DNA of 64,000 bases, taken from the NCBI GenBank assembly GCA_905178155.1, contig CAJINV010000004.1, positions 5,268,258 through 5,332,257 on the forward strand, read 5' to 3'. Shown piece by piece: positions 24,501 through 39,500 of the stretch. Made by a program: the position numbers and the translations under genes. This DNA is from Amoebophrya sp. A120. Lineage: Eukaryota > Sar > Dinophyceae > Syndiniales > Amoebophryaceae. How positions within the stretch are numbered: position 1 is the stretch's first letter; every line of letters starts with the position of its first letter. The notes below the pieces were generated by a model. That model did no database searches. It was not told the origin of the DNA and saw only the letters and a program-made list of their open reading frames with translations.

Positions 24501-27500
24501 GCCGTCGGTGCAGCGCAACGGGTCGTACTTGTAGAGGTCGAAGATCTGGTCCTCGGTAAGTCGGTAATTGTACAGCCGCGGTGCCTGCCATGCGGTGACC
24601 AACTCGCCCAGCTGGATGCGGGTCCCGATGTGCTGGAACGCGAAGTTGGTCAGCAGTTCGGCGCCGTTCAGGGTCGTGGACTTCAGGGCGTTGATGTAAA
24701 ACTCCGCGTACCCGGAGGACCCCGGCATGTACCAGACGTAGCACAAGTGTTGCCAGCTGTTGGTGTTGTTGATGTAGCCCATCCAATCCACCGGGCGCCC
24801 GGCGTTCTCTAAGTAGTAGGGGATCTGCCCCACCCCGACGGTGACGTACACCTCGTAGAGCCCGTGGTCGAGTTTCTTCATCTCCCAGGAGAGCTTGTTC
24901 ACCGAGTCGTAGGTGCGCCAAATGTCCCCAGTGCGGATCGCCTGGTTGATCTTCACCCACACGCACCAGGTGCCGGTCTGCGGGTTGTTGGGCACGGTGA
25001 CGAACCAGTTGTGGGGCTGGTTGTACCCGTATCAAAAGGGAAAGCTCCCCCTTCCCATATCGAAAAGGGACGCCGCAGAAAATTTGCAATGCTGATTTGT
25101 GACCACAAATCGCGTCGGTCTTGCAAGAAAGCAACGCCACAGGCTCCGCCCCATTATGCAGGCGGTTTGTAATGCTTTTGGGCCTACAGCATAGACGCTC
25201 TTCATGCTAAGTGCCAAGGCCGCAACCTTTCTACTCTGGCATGATATGGGCCTGCAGTCCTGTACTGCAAGACAAATCTGATTTGTGTACGCAAATCCAG
25301 CATCAGAAGTTTCGTTTTGATGTGGCTGTGGGGAGGGGGGATTTTTTTTGTGATAAACCGTCGTGCGTGAACCAGCAGGTGTTCTCGAAGAAGTTCCAGT
25401 CCGGCACCATGGGGCGGTCCGACCGGCAGTGCAAGGGGTGCCAGGGCGTGTTGGTGTATCCTGATTAAAAACGTCCCCACACCAGAGTTAAGATGGGAAA
25501 TCTGCTACGACAAATCACACAGCTTTGGTGGTTTGGCATGACAAGTTTGTCCTCATAGTGTGATCCTGTTTAGCTAGCTCAGAAGCATCACAGATCTAGC
25601 ATAGCATCCTGATCCTAGCATCACAAATCGAAATCCCAAAACACGAAACGAAAATGCTTCTCATAGGACTCCGCATGAGAAACTTTTTTGGCATGCAGAA
25701 TTGCATGACAACTCTGGGGTGGGCATGTTTTTCCACGGGATACGGTGGACCTTTTGTTCGCCTTGTCGTACTGGACCCACATGGTGGTATTCCGCCGGTA
25801 GTACATGGAGAGGTTCGTGCTGGGGATGTGCCCCGGTTTTTCCGGGTAGGCAACCACGTCGAAGGGGCTCGCGGGCTCGTCGTACAAGCTGGACAGCACG
25901 CACTCGTAGTTCTCCGTGCCGTAGCTGTAGTAGTAATACTCGGCCTCATTGCAGGTCAAGGTGACGCGCATCCCCAGCTGGTTATGCATTGCAAAAGTAT
26001 CGCACTCGCATGAATGCATTACAAATTCCCTCAGCGTGAGCAACAAAAGTTGTCATGCGGATTTACCTTAGGAAAAAAGTTTGTAATTCATGACTGCAAT
26101 TACTACGAGTACGATACTTTTGCACAGGATACTGGTACTTGTTCGCCAGCTCGGTCAAATTGTGGTCCCGTCCCTGACTGTCGGTCGTGATCCCCTCGTC
26201 GACGGTGAGGAAGAAGCCGACGTCTTGCTGCAGCCGCTTCGTCTGTTTCTCAAAGGTGTACACCTCGTCCAGCAGCTCCGTTTCATTGCAGAAGTTCTCC
26301 ACGAGTTCGCACTTCGGCTGCGCGTCGAGGTAGTCGAAGTCCCGCAACAGCATGGAGGCCACCTGCTCCTCCTGTTTGATCGCCACTGGGTCGTATACGT
26401 CGACCCGGATATGAAAGTGCACAACTCCCCCTGCTCCCCCGCATTTGTATTGCATGAACAGCAATACAAGCGTCAGCAAGAAAAAGAATACAGGTTTTGC
26501 ATGACAAATTTGAACTGGACTGTAGTGCTATTTGGTCTACCAGAATTTGTCATGCAAACAGTGCCGAGCGCCAAGGCGTAAATTGGGCGTTTTGCATGAC
26601 AAAGGAGGGAGAGGGGCGGCAGTTGTGCACTGTCATACAGGAACTCCATGTCGGTGAAGTTGTCCACCAGGTTCAACTCATCAACTGCAAATATGTCTGG
26701 GTCTGGAAGATGAACCCAAGTTTGTCATGCGCATTTTGCATCATCCACGACATCTGTGGTGTACGCTCTAGCATCACAGATTTCATCCTGCGGCCTTCTT
26801 GATGCCTATCCCGCATGAGAAATACCCTCTCCGCATAGCAAAAACCGGACTCGTCTTCCTGATCATGCAAGACAAATTTTTTCAGAATCCAAAGGCAGCA
26901 TCACAAGTTGCATCCTTCCAGACCCAGACATGACATTTGCAATGCATACAAGTACGACCACTTCCACTTCCGGGACTGCTTGTCGCACACGATGAAGTTT
27001 CCCAGCGTGATCCGGTACCCCGGATTGCAGTTGAGAAACCCCACGGTGTCGTAGCGGTAACTCGGAATCGCGTAGTAGCCGTTCGGAATGTCCCCGATGG
27101 GCGGGCACCAGTCCGCCGCGGCGTAGCACTTCACCTCGGTGATCTGCGCCCGCGTGGCCACGTCGAAGTACACACCCACGTCGTTGAAGGACTCGCAGGA
27201 GAGCGTGATGTTCGTTTTCAGGGAGCCGAACAGGTAGTGGTCGGGCTCGCAGTGGTAGGAACTCTGGTCCAGCAGCATCCGCTTCCCCGTCGTGTTTTCC
27301 ACCGTGTTCAGCAGCTCCAGCAACGGGCAGAAGGGCTCGGGCTTGCATATGGCTTGCTCAGGTGTTACAATCTCAAACGTTATAATAGAATCTGAGTCTG
27401 TATCTGGAATTTGTCTTGCATGAACAGCATGAGTACCATACAGAGACTTGGGCTTTTCGCAATACAAATTTCGTCAGATTCTCATGATGGGGTTTGGGGC

Positions 27501-30500
27501 TCCCCGACTTGTCATGCGCGCTCCCTTGGGAGTAGGCCAGATTTTGCGGATTTTGCAACACAAATTCCAATTTCTATTGCGTAACGTTTGAGATTGTAAC
27601 ACCTGAGCAAATTATATTGCAGACCCGGGACTCAGCGGTCGAGATGTTCCCCGTGGCTAGCTCGTGCGCGTTGGGCAAATACGTCCACTCCCCGGTGTCC
27701 AGCGTTGTCGCGTTGTTGATGCACTGGTAGGCGGTGACGGTTTCCCCGTACCCCGGGAGGCATTTCACGTAGCAAATGGAGTCCAGGTACTTCTCCTCCG
27801 TGCAGTTGGTGTTCACCACGTTCTTCAGCTGCATGGCCGGCACGATATCAAATGCAAACATGTCTGCGTCTGGAAAGTTGTGATGCTACCATGTGGATGA
27901 TGGAAAAACTTCCAAATCATGCAGCCAAGCATGACAACATTCCAGCACGCTTTCTGATGCGCAAGAACCCGCATGAGAAAGTGCGTTTTCGTTTGACAAA
28001 AGAGGCTGCGACTCTTGATGTCGGCCCATGCAATACAGATTTCACAGGAATGTAAGACCAGCATTACAAGTTCGAACTTTCCAGACCCAAATGAGATAAT
28101 ATTTGCAACGCATATACCACGTCCGGGCACCAGTTCTGGATCTTCGCGCACTCCAGAAAATCTGCCGGCAGCATATAACCTGCTCAGGTGTTACAATCTC
28201 AACCGTTACAATAGAGTCTGGAGTTTGTGTTGCAAGAAGTGCATCATCTAGCCAACTCTCATAGGATTGCGCATGACAAGTTCTGGAGTCCCAACCCGCA
28301 CTACAATCTGGCGAAATTTGTATTGCAGAAAGTGGAATGCTGTCGGACTCTGTCATGCTCATCATGCAATACAAAACCCAGACTCTATTGTAACGTTTGA
28401 GATTGTAACGTTTCAGCGGGTCATACAGCTGGTTTTTGTACGCGTCTCCGTACAGCTTCCACTCGCCGCCCTATGCATTGCAAATATGTCTGGGTCTGGA
28501 AACTTGTGATGCAAGGAGGGGAATAGTGAAAGCACTGTAATGCGCTTCCCAGCATGACAAGTTTTGCCTTGGTTTTGAGTTGCGTACACCGCATGAGAAA
28601 CTGCGTTTATTTTCCATGATAGGCAAGAGGAGCTCTTCGCGGCCACGCAATACAGAATTGAGAGCGATGCCAGACTAGCATGACAAATCTCGCAATCTCC
28701 CAGACCCAGACATTTTTGCATTTGATACGCCCGCCCCGAGGTCGATCCGGGTCCCGCACCTGACCTTGTCTTCGCCACCGCTCGGCCGCCACCCGGGGAG
28801 ACACTCGAAAAAGACCTCGCTGTTGATGCCGTAGTTCTCGTCCGTCGTCTTGGTCATGTTCACGCCGTCGTACTTGCTGTAGTTGCTCAAAATCGTCTCG
28901 GGCGGCGGGCAAAAGTCGCTGGCCATGGAGCACAGCAGCGGCCGCGCGGGCTCCGCGATGCCGGTGGTTTGGTTTCGCTCATACCGCTTCCAAACCCCGG
29001 TCCGGCCCTCGGCCCCACAGAAAATGTCCAGATCGCCCAGCATATACGTGAAGCCGGGTTTGCACCGGATCTGCGCGATGGACCCGAAGTCGCGGCTGTG
29101 CGACACGTACACAATCTCGCCGTTGGTCATTGCGACCCCGGGACAGAAATCTTCCTGTTTGGTGCAGGACAGCGGCACGTAGGGGGTGCCGTGGATGGTC
29201 GACAGCCACAGCCGGCCCGGCCCGCAGATCAGGTCTTCGTCCCCGTAGCCGGGGGAAAACCCGACGTTGCACTCGAACTTCGCCCGGGACCCGATCTCGC
29301 GACGCCAGTCCAGGAACGTCTCCCGCGCGTTCTGCAGGCGGCGCGGCGGGTCGAGCAGATCCGGGTCGTCCACGATCTGCCCGGCCGCGATGCTGTCGTT
29401 GCTATCGCACAGAAAAACGCAGGCAGGTCATATTTGTATATGCAAAAACAAACACACAAAAAAATCTGTATTGCATATCCTTAACACCATGCTATGGGGC
29501 CACCCATGACAGATTATTTTTCTGTGTATTTATTTTGGCATTACAAATATGACCTGCCTGCTTTTTTCTCTAGGATAGTTGCGCTTGGTCTCCAAGTCCA
29601 CCAGTTCCAACCGCGGGTTGCTGCACCATATGACTTGCTCAAACGTTACAATCTCAAACGTTGCAATAGAGTCTGGAATTTGTGTCGCATGATGAGCATG
29701 ACAGACTCGCACAGCGTTCCACCTTTTGCAATACAAATTTCGCCACATTGTCGTGGGGTTTAGGGGTTCGGAACTTGTCGTGCGCAATCCTATGAGACTT
29801 GGCTGGATCATGCAATCTTGCATCACAGATTTCCATATTCTATTGCAACGCTTGAGATTGTAACACCTGAGCGGGTTATACACCACTTCTGGATCTTCCG
29901 GCACGCCAGCATCGCCTTGAACTTTTTCGACCCCGGGTCCTGCCACTGCCCGCCCAGACTGTCCTCGCGGTTCCCGCAGTAGAGGGAGAAATCTTTGTAT
30001 CGCACGAAAAAAGTGTTACAGTTACACATTTGTTGTCAATTCAGCAACACAAATTTCTCTGCATGAGAGAGAAAACTTGCAATGCAGAAATCCTACGGGA
30101 AAACACCTATGAAAGGAGGCTCCTATGCATATCCGACATGACAGAGCTTGTCTGTCTTGCTTGGCCTGCAACACAATGTGTAACAGTAACACTTTTTTCT
30201 CAGGATACTTTGCCCATGAAATCCTCCGTGGTGCCCGTGTCGTACACCCTCTCGTACCCGATTTGGCACTATCCTGTGCAAAAGTATCGCACTCGTCGTA
30301 ATTGCATTTATGCATTACAAATCTCCGTGCCAAGGTAGATCAGCATGACAAATTCCATTTCTCATGGTAAGCTAATTTGTAATGCATTTTATACTAGCAC
30401 GATGCTTTTGCATTGCATAGGCACCCAAGGACGGCGATGGACCCGAAGCTGCGGTAGGCGGTCAGCGATTCCACCAGCAGACCCTCGCCGACCAGCTCCG

Positions 30501-33500
30501 GGCACCAGTTGAGCGCGAACGGGTTGTACCGCGAGACCATCCCGATGGACAACAGCCGGTCCACCCGCTCCGACGGGCCCTTCGGGAAGGAAAACACCAC
30601 GCTCCCGTTCCCGTAGCGGACGGGGGGAATGGTCGGCACCCGGCTGGGGATGATGTGGAAGCCCTCGCCGGCGCCGGCAACCTCTTCATGCAGCTGGCGC
30701 AACGAGGAACTCGAGCCGTCGCCCAGGGAGTCCGCTCGCGAGTCGTAGGGCTGGAACACGCCCGGCCGGCCCAGGGCGCCCGTCTGAAACGAGGGCCGGA
30801 CCCGCTCGTCGAACCCCACCGCCTGTCCCTCCAGGGAGACCAGCCAGGACTCCGTGTCCTGCGGCACCGTATTCCCGTAGGCGTCCTTGGTGAAGAGCGA
30901 AATCTGAAACGGGTCTTCCGTGTACAGTGTCTCCGGAAGGTGGATGCACTCCGCCGCGTTCTCCGTCATGAAGTTCGGCGAGACCAGGCCGGGCGTGACG
31001 AGGAAATCCACCGGGTCAAAGTACACCGAGACGTTCTTCTATTCTGGGCGAAAACGTCCCCACCCCAGAGTTGTCATGCTAAATAGCATGCCTAAAATGT
31101 TTCTCATGCGGGGCCCCAACATGAGTACCATTTTCTCATGCTATCTGGAAGTTTGTGATGCTAGAATCAGGATAAGGCAGTGGATTTGTGATGCGTCTAC
31201 ACGACTACCTTAAACAGCGCTACAGTACGAATGCAGATTTGTCATGCGAAACAGCCAAAATTTGTGGAATTGTGTTGCGAGATCCCCATCTTGACTCTGG
31301 GGTGCGGACGTTTTTACATACCATATCTTCGCATAGACCGCAACCGCCTGAAACTTCCAGTTCCCCGCCACCTTGGGGATGAACCGGAAGTTTCGCGCGA
31401 CGAGGATGGAATTCTGGTCCACCACCACGTCGCCGACCAGAATCGGCTCCGTGCGCGAGCTGGGGTAGCCCTGCACGGTGGCGAAACCCTGCAGCTCGAT
31501 ATCCGTTAGATCGTTCCGCCCCACGTCCCGGGGCCGCACGTTGCACACAATGTCCACGCCCGCGGGCTGCGGCGGCGAGGGGGAGCACTCGGTGACGGAC
31601 TGCGTGGGGTCCGCCAGGTTGTTGAAGGTCTGCACTATCAAATGCGAACATGTCTGGGCCTGGAAGAATGCCCTTTTTTGTCATGCATCTTTTGGATTAT
31701 GCAAATGGGCTGTAATGCACGCAAAAGCATTACAGATCTTGAGCAGGCCTTCCGATACCTATCCTACATGAGAAATTCCCTATTTGCGTAGCAAGACAAA
31801 TTTTAGCCTGCTCCATCATACGCATCACAAGTTCCAACCTTCCAGACCCAGACATATTTGCAAGGCATATGCACCCGGGTCAGCAAATTTCCCGTCTCGA
31901 TCAACTGCAGTACCCCGGGCTTTGCCTTGTCATACGCCGTGTTGTTCACGCGCTCCCGGAGCATGAAAGAAATCTGGTACTCGCCCGACTGCTCCAAGGT
32001 GAGTTCCACCCGAAACCCGAGATCGATCTTCTCGATGTACACCTGGCTGGGGGCGATGAAGGGGTTGGACGTCTTATTACAATGAAAAATGCCCCCATCC
32101 CCGAAGAACTTGGGAGCGTTTGTATTGCAAACCTTTCCAAACAAAACAAGCGCTCTCTTGCATCTATCAGCATCACAGGTGTCGCCCAATCGTGAATAGC
32201 AAAAGTTTGTATTGCAAAAGACCCCAGCAAGAGCGGCGCTTGTCATGCAAGCGATGCGATACACGCCTAGACTCTGCATCAGAAAGGTTCATACTCCTTT
32301 CATGCATAACAAAAAGTTTTCATCTGGAAACTTCGCATCACAAATTCTTGCAATTTCAGGGGTCGTGGGGGCATTTTTCACTGTAATACGTCTCCACATC
32401 GATCCAGTCAAAGGGGTCCTGGTTCCGGATCGTGTTCCCGAACCGGTCCACGGGCACAATGAACAGGGAGTACGGCACCCCAACCGTGGCCCGGAAATCC
32501 GTGTTCGCGTGCCGCCAGGGGTTGAACCCCAGCCCCTTGGCCGCGCGCTCGCCCATCACGTTGTGCACGCCGATGCCGCCGTGGAGGATCTCCTCGTAGT
32601 ACAGCGAGGTGGACGGGATCAACTGGTAGCTCACCGACTGCCCGCTCCAGTACAGCTGGAGGAACGGGATAATGTTGCGCCGCTTGGAGCTGTGGAAGTA
32701 CTCGAGCCGGATCGGGGTGTACCCGGACTTGAGGTCCAGATTCTGCACCGTCTGCTTCCCCGTCCCCTCCGGGTCCTGGATGTACTGCACGCCATCCAGC
32801 CAGAAGTTGATACCCCCGTCTGTGTTGATGTCGATCAGGAACCGCTGCTGGTCTTTCACGTACAGGTACCCGGTCAGCCGCATCGCGAAGTGGTCCTTCG
32901 GGATGTTGTATCAAATGCAAATATGTCTGGGTCTGCAAACTTGTAATGCTGCGGTGGGAGTGGTAAATGCTCTGTAATGCACAGCCAAGCATGAGAAATA
33001 TCTGTGCCTCTTTGTGTTGCGTTTTTCGCATGACAAACTGCGTTTTTGCATGACAGGAAAAGGCGTGTCTTCTTGGACACGCATGCATCACAAACTTTTT
33101 GGTCATGCTAGACAAGCATGACAAATCTCGCAATCTTCCAGACCCAGACATATTTGCAGTTCATATGTTGGGAATCGGGTCCGCTAGGTACACGTAATCG
33201 ATGGGCGCGCGCGTGACCCGGGCGAACCCCTCGCTGTGGGTGAGTTATCCTATGCAAAAACGTCCCCACCCCATAGTCAGGATGGGGAATCGGCTAGACA
33301 AATCCACAACTTTTAGCAGTTTTGCATGGCAAATTTCTTGGACTGGTAGTGTAGTGCTGTTTGACCTAGCTCAGCAGCATCACAGATCTAGTGCATCATG
33401 CTATTTATAGCATCACAAATCCCAAAACACCACTAGAAAATGCGTCTCATGTGGCTTCGCATGAGAATCTTTTTTGGCATGCAGATTTGCATGACAACTC

Positions 33501-36500
33501 TGGTCTGGGGACGTTTTTGCTCAGGATATGAGTTCCGGGTGCATCTTGAAGTACATGGTGTGCAGCCCGCCGACGCGCAGCGCCGCGATATGCGTTGCAA
33601 ATGTGTCTGAATGTCTGGAACGATGCAAGGTATTTTCTCATGCTTGTCTGGCATGACGGAAAAGTTTGTGATGCGTGTCCGAGAAGCGATGACCCTTTTG
33701 CTTGTCATGCAAAAACGCAGTTTGTCATGCGAAACACGCAACGCGACTCTTTTTTTCTCATGCTTGGCTGTGCATTACAGACTGCATCTGCACGTACCTA
33801 TTTGCAACCCAGCAATACAAGTTTATCCAAGACACAGACATATTTGCTTTTGCACTTGATACGTGATCACGCGGTTGTAGTCGCCCTCCGTGGTGGTTTC
33901 CACTTCGTACGTAAACTGCTCGCGGAAGGGCGGCGGGTTCAGCGGAAGCGTGGGCAGACTGGACCGGACCTGGCGGTTGTTCGGGCACACGGGGAGACAG
34001 GTGACCACGTTCTCGGCCCACACGCACATCCCCGACAGGGAGTTGCAGGTGGCCTCGTCCTTACCCAGCGTGTAGCAGATCACCTCGGTGGGGCACTCGA
34101 ACATGTGCTGGAAGGTGGACTCCTTGCGGTAGATGTAGAACATGAAGCTGTTGTTCCCGAAGTAGACCGGGTCCCCGTAGTAGTCCCGGGCGGTGAGCTG
34201 GTAAAAGCTCTTGGTGCCCGCGATGGGCCGCTTCCCCAGCTCCACGTTGAGCGGGGAAATGGTGGTCCGCTCCGAAAACCCGATCCGGTCCACCAAAAAG
34301 TCCCGGTTAATGGGCACCGCCGACTGCCGTACGTAGAACACGTGGGGTGCGGCGATGATGCGCTCGTTGTTGATTTTGACCTCCAGGTAGTAGAAGCCCA
34401 GCCGTTGTGGCGTGAAGAACAGCGAATACCGCCCGTCCTGCTGTCGCACGCGGGTGACCGAAACCAAATTGTTGGCTGCCACGGCGTTGATGTCAAACTG
34501 CTCGATCAGGCTCGCCGGGTACACCAGGGGGGTTTCCTGGTCCACGTTGTTCTGCATGTCTTCGCCGCTCACGTGCTGGCCCTCGGTGCCCGGGATCCGC
34601 GCGAGCTTGATGCTGATGGAGTCCGCCTCGTCTATGGGATTCTCAAATGTTACGCTCTCAACTGTTACATGAATTTGTGACGCAAGAATGGCAACAGGGA
34701 AAGGCCGGATCTTGCAACTCTTGCATTACAAATTCGGCACAGTCACAGATCTCCATGCTGTTTAGCCCTTCCAAAATTTGCAATGCGAGGCAGCTTCACT
34801 GTGTGGACGTTGATGCTCGTTTTGCATGACAAATCACGTAACAGTTGAGAATGTAACATTTGAGAAGGCCATATCGTCCTGCAGAAACTTCGCGTCGCCC
34901 AGCGCCTTCGGCAGGTTGCCGCACTGGTCGCGAAGAAACAGGTTGACAAAGCTGGGGATCCCGGACCGCGCGTCGTACAGACCCAGCGGGCAGACCCGGG
35001 TGCATATGCGTTGCAAATATGTCTGGATCTGGAGGAGTGCAAGGTTTGTCATGCTTGTCTGGCATGACTGAGAACTTTGTGATGCGTGTCCAAGAAGAGA
35101 CCCGTTTGCTTGTCATGCAAAGTCACAGTTTGTCATGCGGAAAATGCAACACCTAGCCGCGCAATCCGAATACTTATGCATTTCTCATGCTTGGCTGTGC
35201 AACATTACAGGTCACTCACTATTCACAAACCAGCATTACAAGTTTATTTTTCCAGAGCCAGACATACTAAGTATTTGCATTTGGTAGTGCACCCGCCGCA
35301 GCAGTTGTTGAAGTTCAGAAAGTCCTTGTTCGAGGACTGGCACAGGCAGCCCTATGCTGAGTAAAAACGTCCCCACCCCAGAATTGTCCCGCAGCTCTGC
35401 ATGCCAAAAAAGTTTCTCACGTAGAGCCCCATGAGAAGCATTTTCTAGTCGTGTTTTGGAGTTTGTGATGCTAGAATCGGCATGATGTGCTAGATCTGTC
35501 ATGCTGCTGAACTAGCGAAACAGGATCACGCTATGAGGTCAAACTTGTCATGCGAAACAGCGCGAGCTGGTTTGATTTGTCTAGCAGATTTCCCATCTTG
35601 ACTCTGGTGTGGGGACGTTTTTACTCAGGATAAGCACTCGAGGGGGATCACCGAGTCCGTCACGTTCTCCCAGAGCGGAATCAACGGGTCACAGGACGTA
35701 TCAAATGCAAAAGTGTCTGGGTCTGGAAGGTTGGATCTTGTGATGCTAACTTTGAACTCTAAAAAAATCTGTATTGCATGACCAGCAGGAGGAGTCTAGT
35801 TTGTGCTACGCGGGGAGGGCGTTTGTCATGCGGAGTAGGCAACATCGGGAAGCCCTCTAAAAATCTGTGATGCTAGGTCGTGCATTACAGACATCCTGGG
35901 TCATGCAAAACATGCATCACAAGTCTCAGAATCTTCCGGATCCGGATCCGGACCCAGACATATTTGCAATGCATAGGACGTGTCGTGGCTGTCGCCCTCG
36001 TCCGAGAAGATGTAGCTCTGCCCGGCAAACTATCGAATGCAAATATGTCTGGGTCTGGAAGAATGGAACTTGTAATGCTGGTCTTGCATTCCTGTGAAAT
36101 CTGTATTGCATAACCAACAAAAGTCGTAGCCTCTCTTGTCATACAAAACGCAGTTTCTCATGCGGAGTGCGTATGAGAAAGCATTCTGCAAACTTGTCAT
36201 GCTTTCCTGCCTAAGGAAGTGCTTTCATCTTGCACAATTTAGCATCACAAGTGTCCAGACCCAGACAAATTTGCATGTGATACCACCGCAGGCCCGGACA
36301 GCACCTCCACCGTGGCCTCGTAGGCCAGGGACCAGTGGTCACTGGCGTTCATATCAAACAAAAAAAGTTCGCCACGATCACTCATGCGCATTTTTGCAAT
36401 ACAAAGCTTTCTGTAATGCGTAAAAATGCATCACAGCCAATTTCCCTAAGGGATTTCCCTAGTGTTTCTGCAATACAAGGAAAAGTTGTGACGCTAAAAA

Positions 36501-39500
36501 AAATTTGTAATGCAAAACCTTCAAGTTAGTGACTGTGAAGAACTTTTTTCTCTCCATAGTTCACGTTCTGGATGTAGTCGTTGATCAGAATGTTGGCCGG
36601 CAGATTGTTGTCCAGACCGAAGAACTCCTGCACGATGGTCCGGGAGAGAAACCCGGTGAAGTTCCCCGTGTGCTCCGCCTGGAGCTGCGTGTCCTCTAAC
36701 AGCCAGGACTGCACCTCCCACAGCCGGGCCTTGCAAATCGTGTACTTCACGTGGTAGCTGCCGTCCAGGTTGTCGAACACCTCCCACTTCACGTCCGGCG
36801 GGAACGGGTCCCCCTTCGGCCACAGCGTGTTGGAGCGGTAGTCGAAGGTGGTGGTCTGCGCGGCGAGCTCCATGGCGCGGCTCTATCCTGAGGAAAAGCG
36901 TCCCCAGCACACCAGATCTGCTAGACAAATCACCAGGCTTTGGCTGTTGCGCATGACAAATTTGGGCTCGCAATATAGTGGCTTTTAGCTAGTGAAGCAG
37001 AAGCAGCATCACAGATCTAGCACACCATGCGGATTTGAGCATCACAAATCTCAAAACACCAACAGCAACTGCTTCGCATCAGTCTCCGCATGAGAAACAT
37101 TTTCAGCATGCAGATTTGCATTACAACTCTGGGGTGTGAACGTTTTTGCTCACAATAGGTTCGCCCACGTGTTCAGCGCGAACCGCACCTCAAAGTTGTT
37201 GCCGCCCATAAAGCATCAGATGCAAAAATATCGCGCTCGTCGTGTAAATTATGCCTGACTAGCATGACAAATCTGGTTTCTTAGGTACTATGTAGCATGA
37301 CAGATTTAATTTTTCAATTTCACGCTGAGCTAATTTCGTGTATATGCAATCTATACAAGGTACGATGCTTTTGCAATGCATATAAAGTACTCGCTGTTGT
37401 AGCTGTCTTTGGCCGTGATTCTGTACTCCGCGTTTTCCCCGGCGATGACCACGCCGGGGAGGTGCCGGAAGAAGGTGTGCTGCACCCCGGTGCCCGACCC
37501 GGTGGTGAAGCCTGCGTCGATCGGGTCCACCACGATCACCGGCTTGAACGTGGTCGGCGGGTTTCCGATCTTCGTGAAGCGGCCCTGCGCGTCGGAAAGT
37601 TCGATGATCATGTCGTAAATCCCCGACGCCTATCAACTGCAAAAATGTCTGGGTCTGGAAGAGTCGGGGCTTGTCATACGCATTTTGCATGACCCGTGAG
37701 GTCTGTGATGCTGGTGCTAGCAACACAGATTTTTTGAGAGCCTCTTGATGCTAATTACGCATGAGAAACGCCCTCTCCGCGTGTCAAGAGCTGAGTCCTC
37801 TTGCTGCTCATGCAACACAAATATTTTTAGAATCCGCAGACAGCATTACAAGTTCCACTCTTCCAGACCCCGACATATTTGCAATCCCTAAGGCCACGAT
37901 GAGGAACGACACACCGTACCGGCCGCGCCCGATGTTGGTCCCGGTATGCATTGCAAAACTGTCTGGGTCTGGAAACTTGTCATGCTCAACCGTAGATGAT
38001 TGAAATACTTCCTGATGTTGCCAAGCATGACAAGTTTGCGGGACACTTTCTCATGCGCAGCCCGCATGAAAAACTGCACTTTTCTCTATTACAAAAGAGG
38101 TCAACGTCTTTTTGTTGGTCACGCAATACAGATTCTACAGGAATGTAGGACTAGCATATACAAGTCCAATCTTTCCAGACCTCGACATCATATTTGCAAT
38201 GCATACACGGTCCCCTGAAACCAGCCGTCGGTGGGCCGCATGGCGTGCTGCGGGCCCTTAAACCGCACGCGGTAGACGTCGCTCCCGTCGATGCGGGCCG
38301 CGTTGTTCTCGTCCTTGGACTGCAGCACAAAGTACATCTCGTCGTTCAGCTTCACCGGCTCCGAGTAGTCCCAGTGCTTCACCGTCTGCGTCTTCCCCGG
38401 CGGGACACTTTGCCCCGGCACGAACTCGGTGAACCGCGGGTCCGAGGCCACGGTGCGGACGTAGAGGGTGACGGGCATCGTGGTGGGCGCGCCCGTGGGC
38501 GACTTCGGGTAGAGCCCACCCCCGCCCGAGCCCCCAAGCAGCACGTGCAGCTTGCGCTCGTAGGTCCCCGCGTTCGGCCCCGTGAGGACCCGGCCCTCGT
38601 CGAAACTCAGGTTGGGGACGAAATCTCCCAAAAACCACCCCAACTCCGGAACGAACCGCACGCAGTTGCACGTGGCCCCCGCCCCCGGGTTAGTCCCCGA
38701 GGGCTCGTCCGTGTTGGTGATCGGGGTCTTGATCTGGATCTCCAGCGACGTGGCAAACGTCGGGTCGAAGATGGGGAAGTTGTCGGAGTCCCGCAAGTTG
38801 ATCCGGATGTTGCTCAGCGCCTTGTCCGCGACCACCATGGAGGTGGTGGTCTTGAGGTTCATAGGACCCAGGGTGACCACGTGCGAGTTCCCGACGCTTA
38901 CGTCGCCGGGGACCGAGACCAGGCCCTGCATATCAAATGCAAATATGTCTGGGTCTGGGAGATTGCGAAATTTGTCATGCTAGTCTGGCACGACTGTGAA
39001 CTCTGTATTGCGTGGTCGCAAAGAGCCCCCCTTGCCTGTCATTCAAAAACGCAACTTCTCATGCGCAGTACGCAACTCAGAACCACGGAAAAGCTTGTCA
39101 TGCGTTGCAGCGCATTACAGTATGCTCACTATTCCCTTCCTCGCATCACAAGTTTCAAGACCCAGACATATTTGCATTTGATACTGCATGGGCGAGTCGC
39201 GGATGTCGACGATGGACTTGAAACAGTCGTAGGGGATGTCGTACCACCGGCCCCGGTATCAAGTGCAAATATGTCTGGGCCTGGAAGATTGTGAGACTTG
39301 TCATGCACGTTTTGCATGAGCCGTGATGTCTGTGATGCATGCCCTAGCATCACAGATCTTTTGAGGGCTTCTTGAAGCCTAGTCCGCATGACAAATGCCC
39401 TCTCCGCGTAGCAAAAATTCAATAGGCGTGGGCCTGTAGGCGTTAATTCGGGGTGGGTAGGTTGGTCGGTTGGTTGGTTATGCAAATTTCCCGTGGAACC

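Larger units (their letters stand above)
25743..30269 (-). other. Gene 2: central CCP/sushi-like array
   Basis: At least six CCP-like modules can be read across the joined exons. Examples are MRVTLTCNEAEYYYYSYGTENYEC, ITLSCESFNDVGVYF, GFLNCNPGYRITLGNFIVC, CYVKCLPGYGETVTAYQC, AQIRCKPGFTYMLGDLDIFC, SEVFFECLPGWRPSGGEDKVRC and CQIGYERVYDTGTTEDFMGKDFSLYC. Linkers start with FCP/WCP plus a Pro, as sushi modules do. Ten introners interrupt the array, often in the middle of a module. Confidence 0.78.
33862..38930 (-). other. Gene 2: filamin-like repeats, main block
   Basis: Several units follow the filamin pattern. One spans three exons: RITAKDSYNSEYF, GGNNFEVRF, then WEVFDNLDGSYHVKYT. Others are YSLFFTPQRLGFYYLEVKINN with IIAAPHVFYV, FVLQSKDENNAARIDGSDVYRVRF, and YQLTARDYYGDPVYF. 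The D.yg....GG..f.V, D..DGsY.v.Y and G.Y.l.v...g..I..sPf.v elements are clear. Such Ig-like repeats act as spacers in surface proteins of protists. Confidence 0.72.

Noticed and set aside
33595-34680. Plus-strand open frame of 361 codons
   Set aside because: It is antisense to gene 2 exons that read as filamin-like repeats and runs through an introner. It is a shadow of G/C-rich coding DNA.
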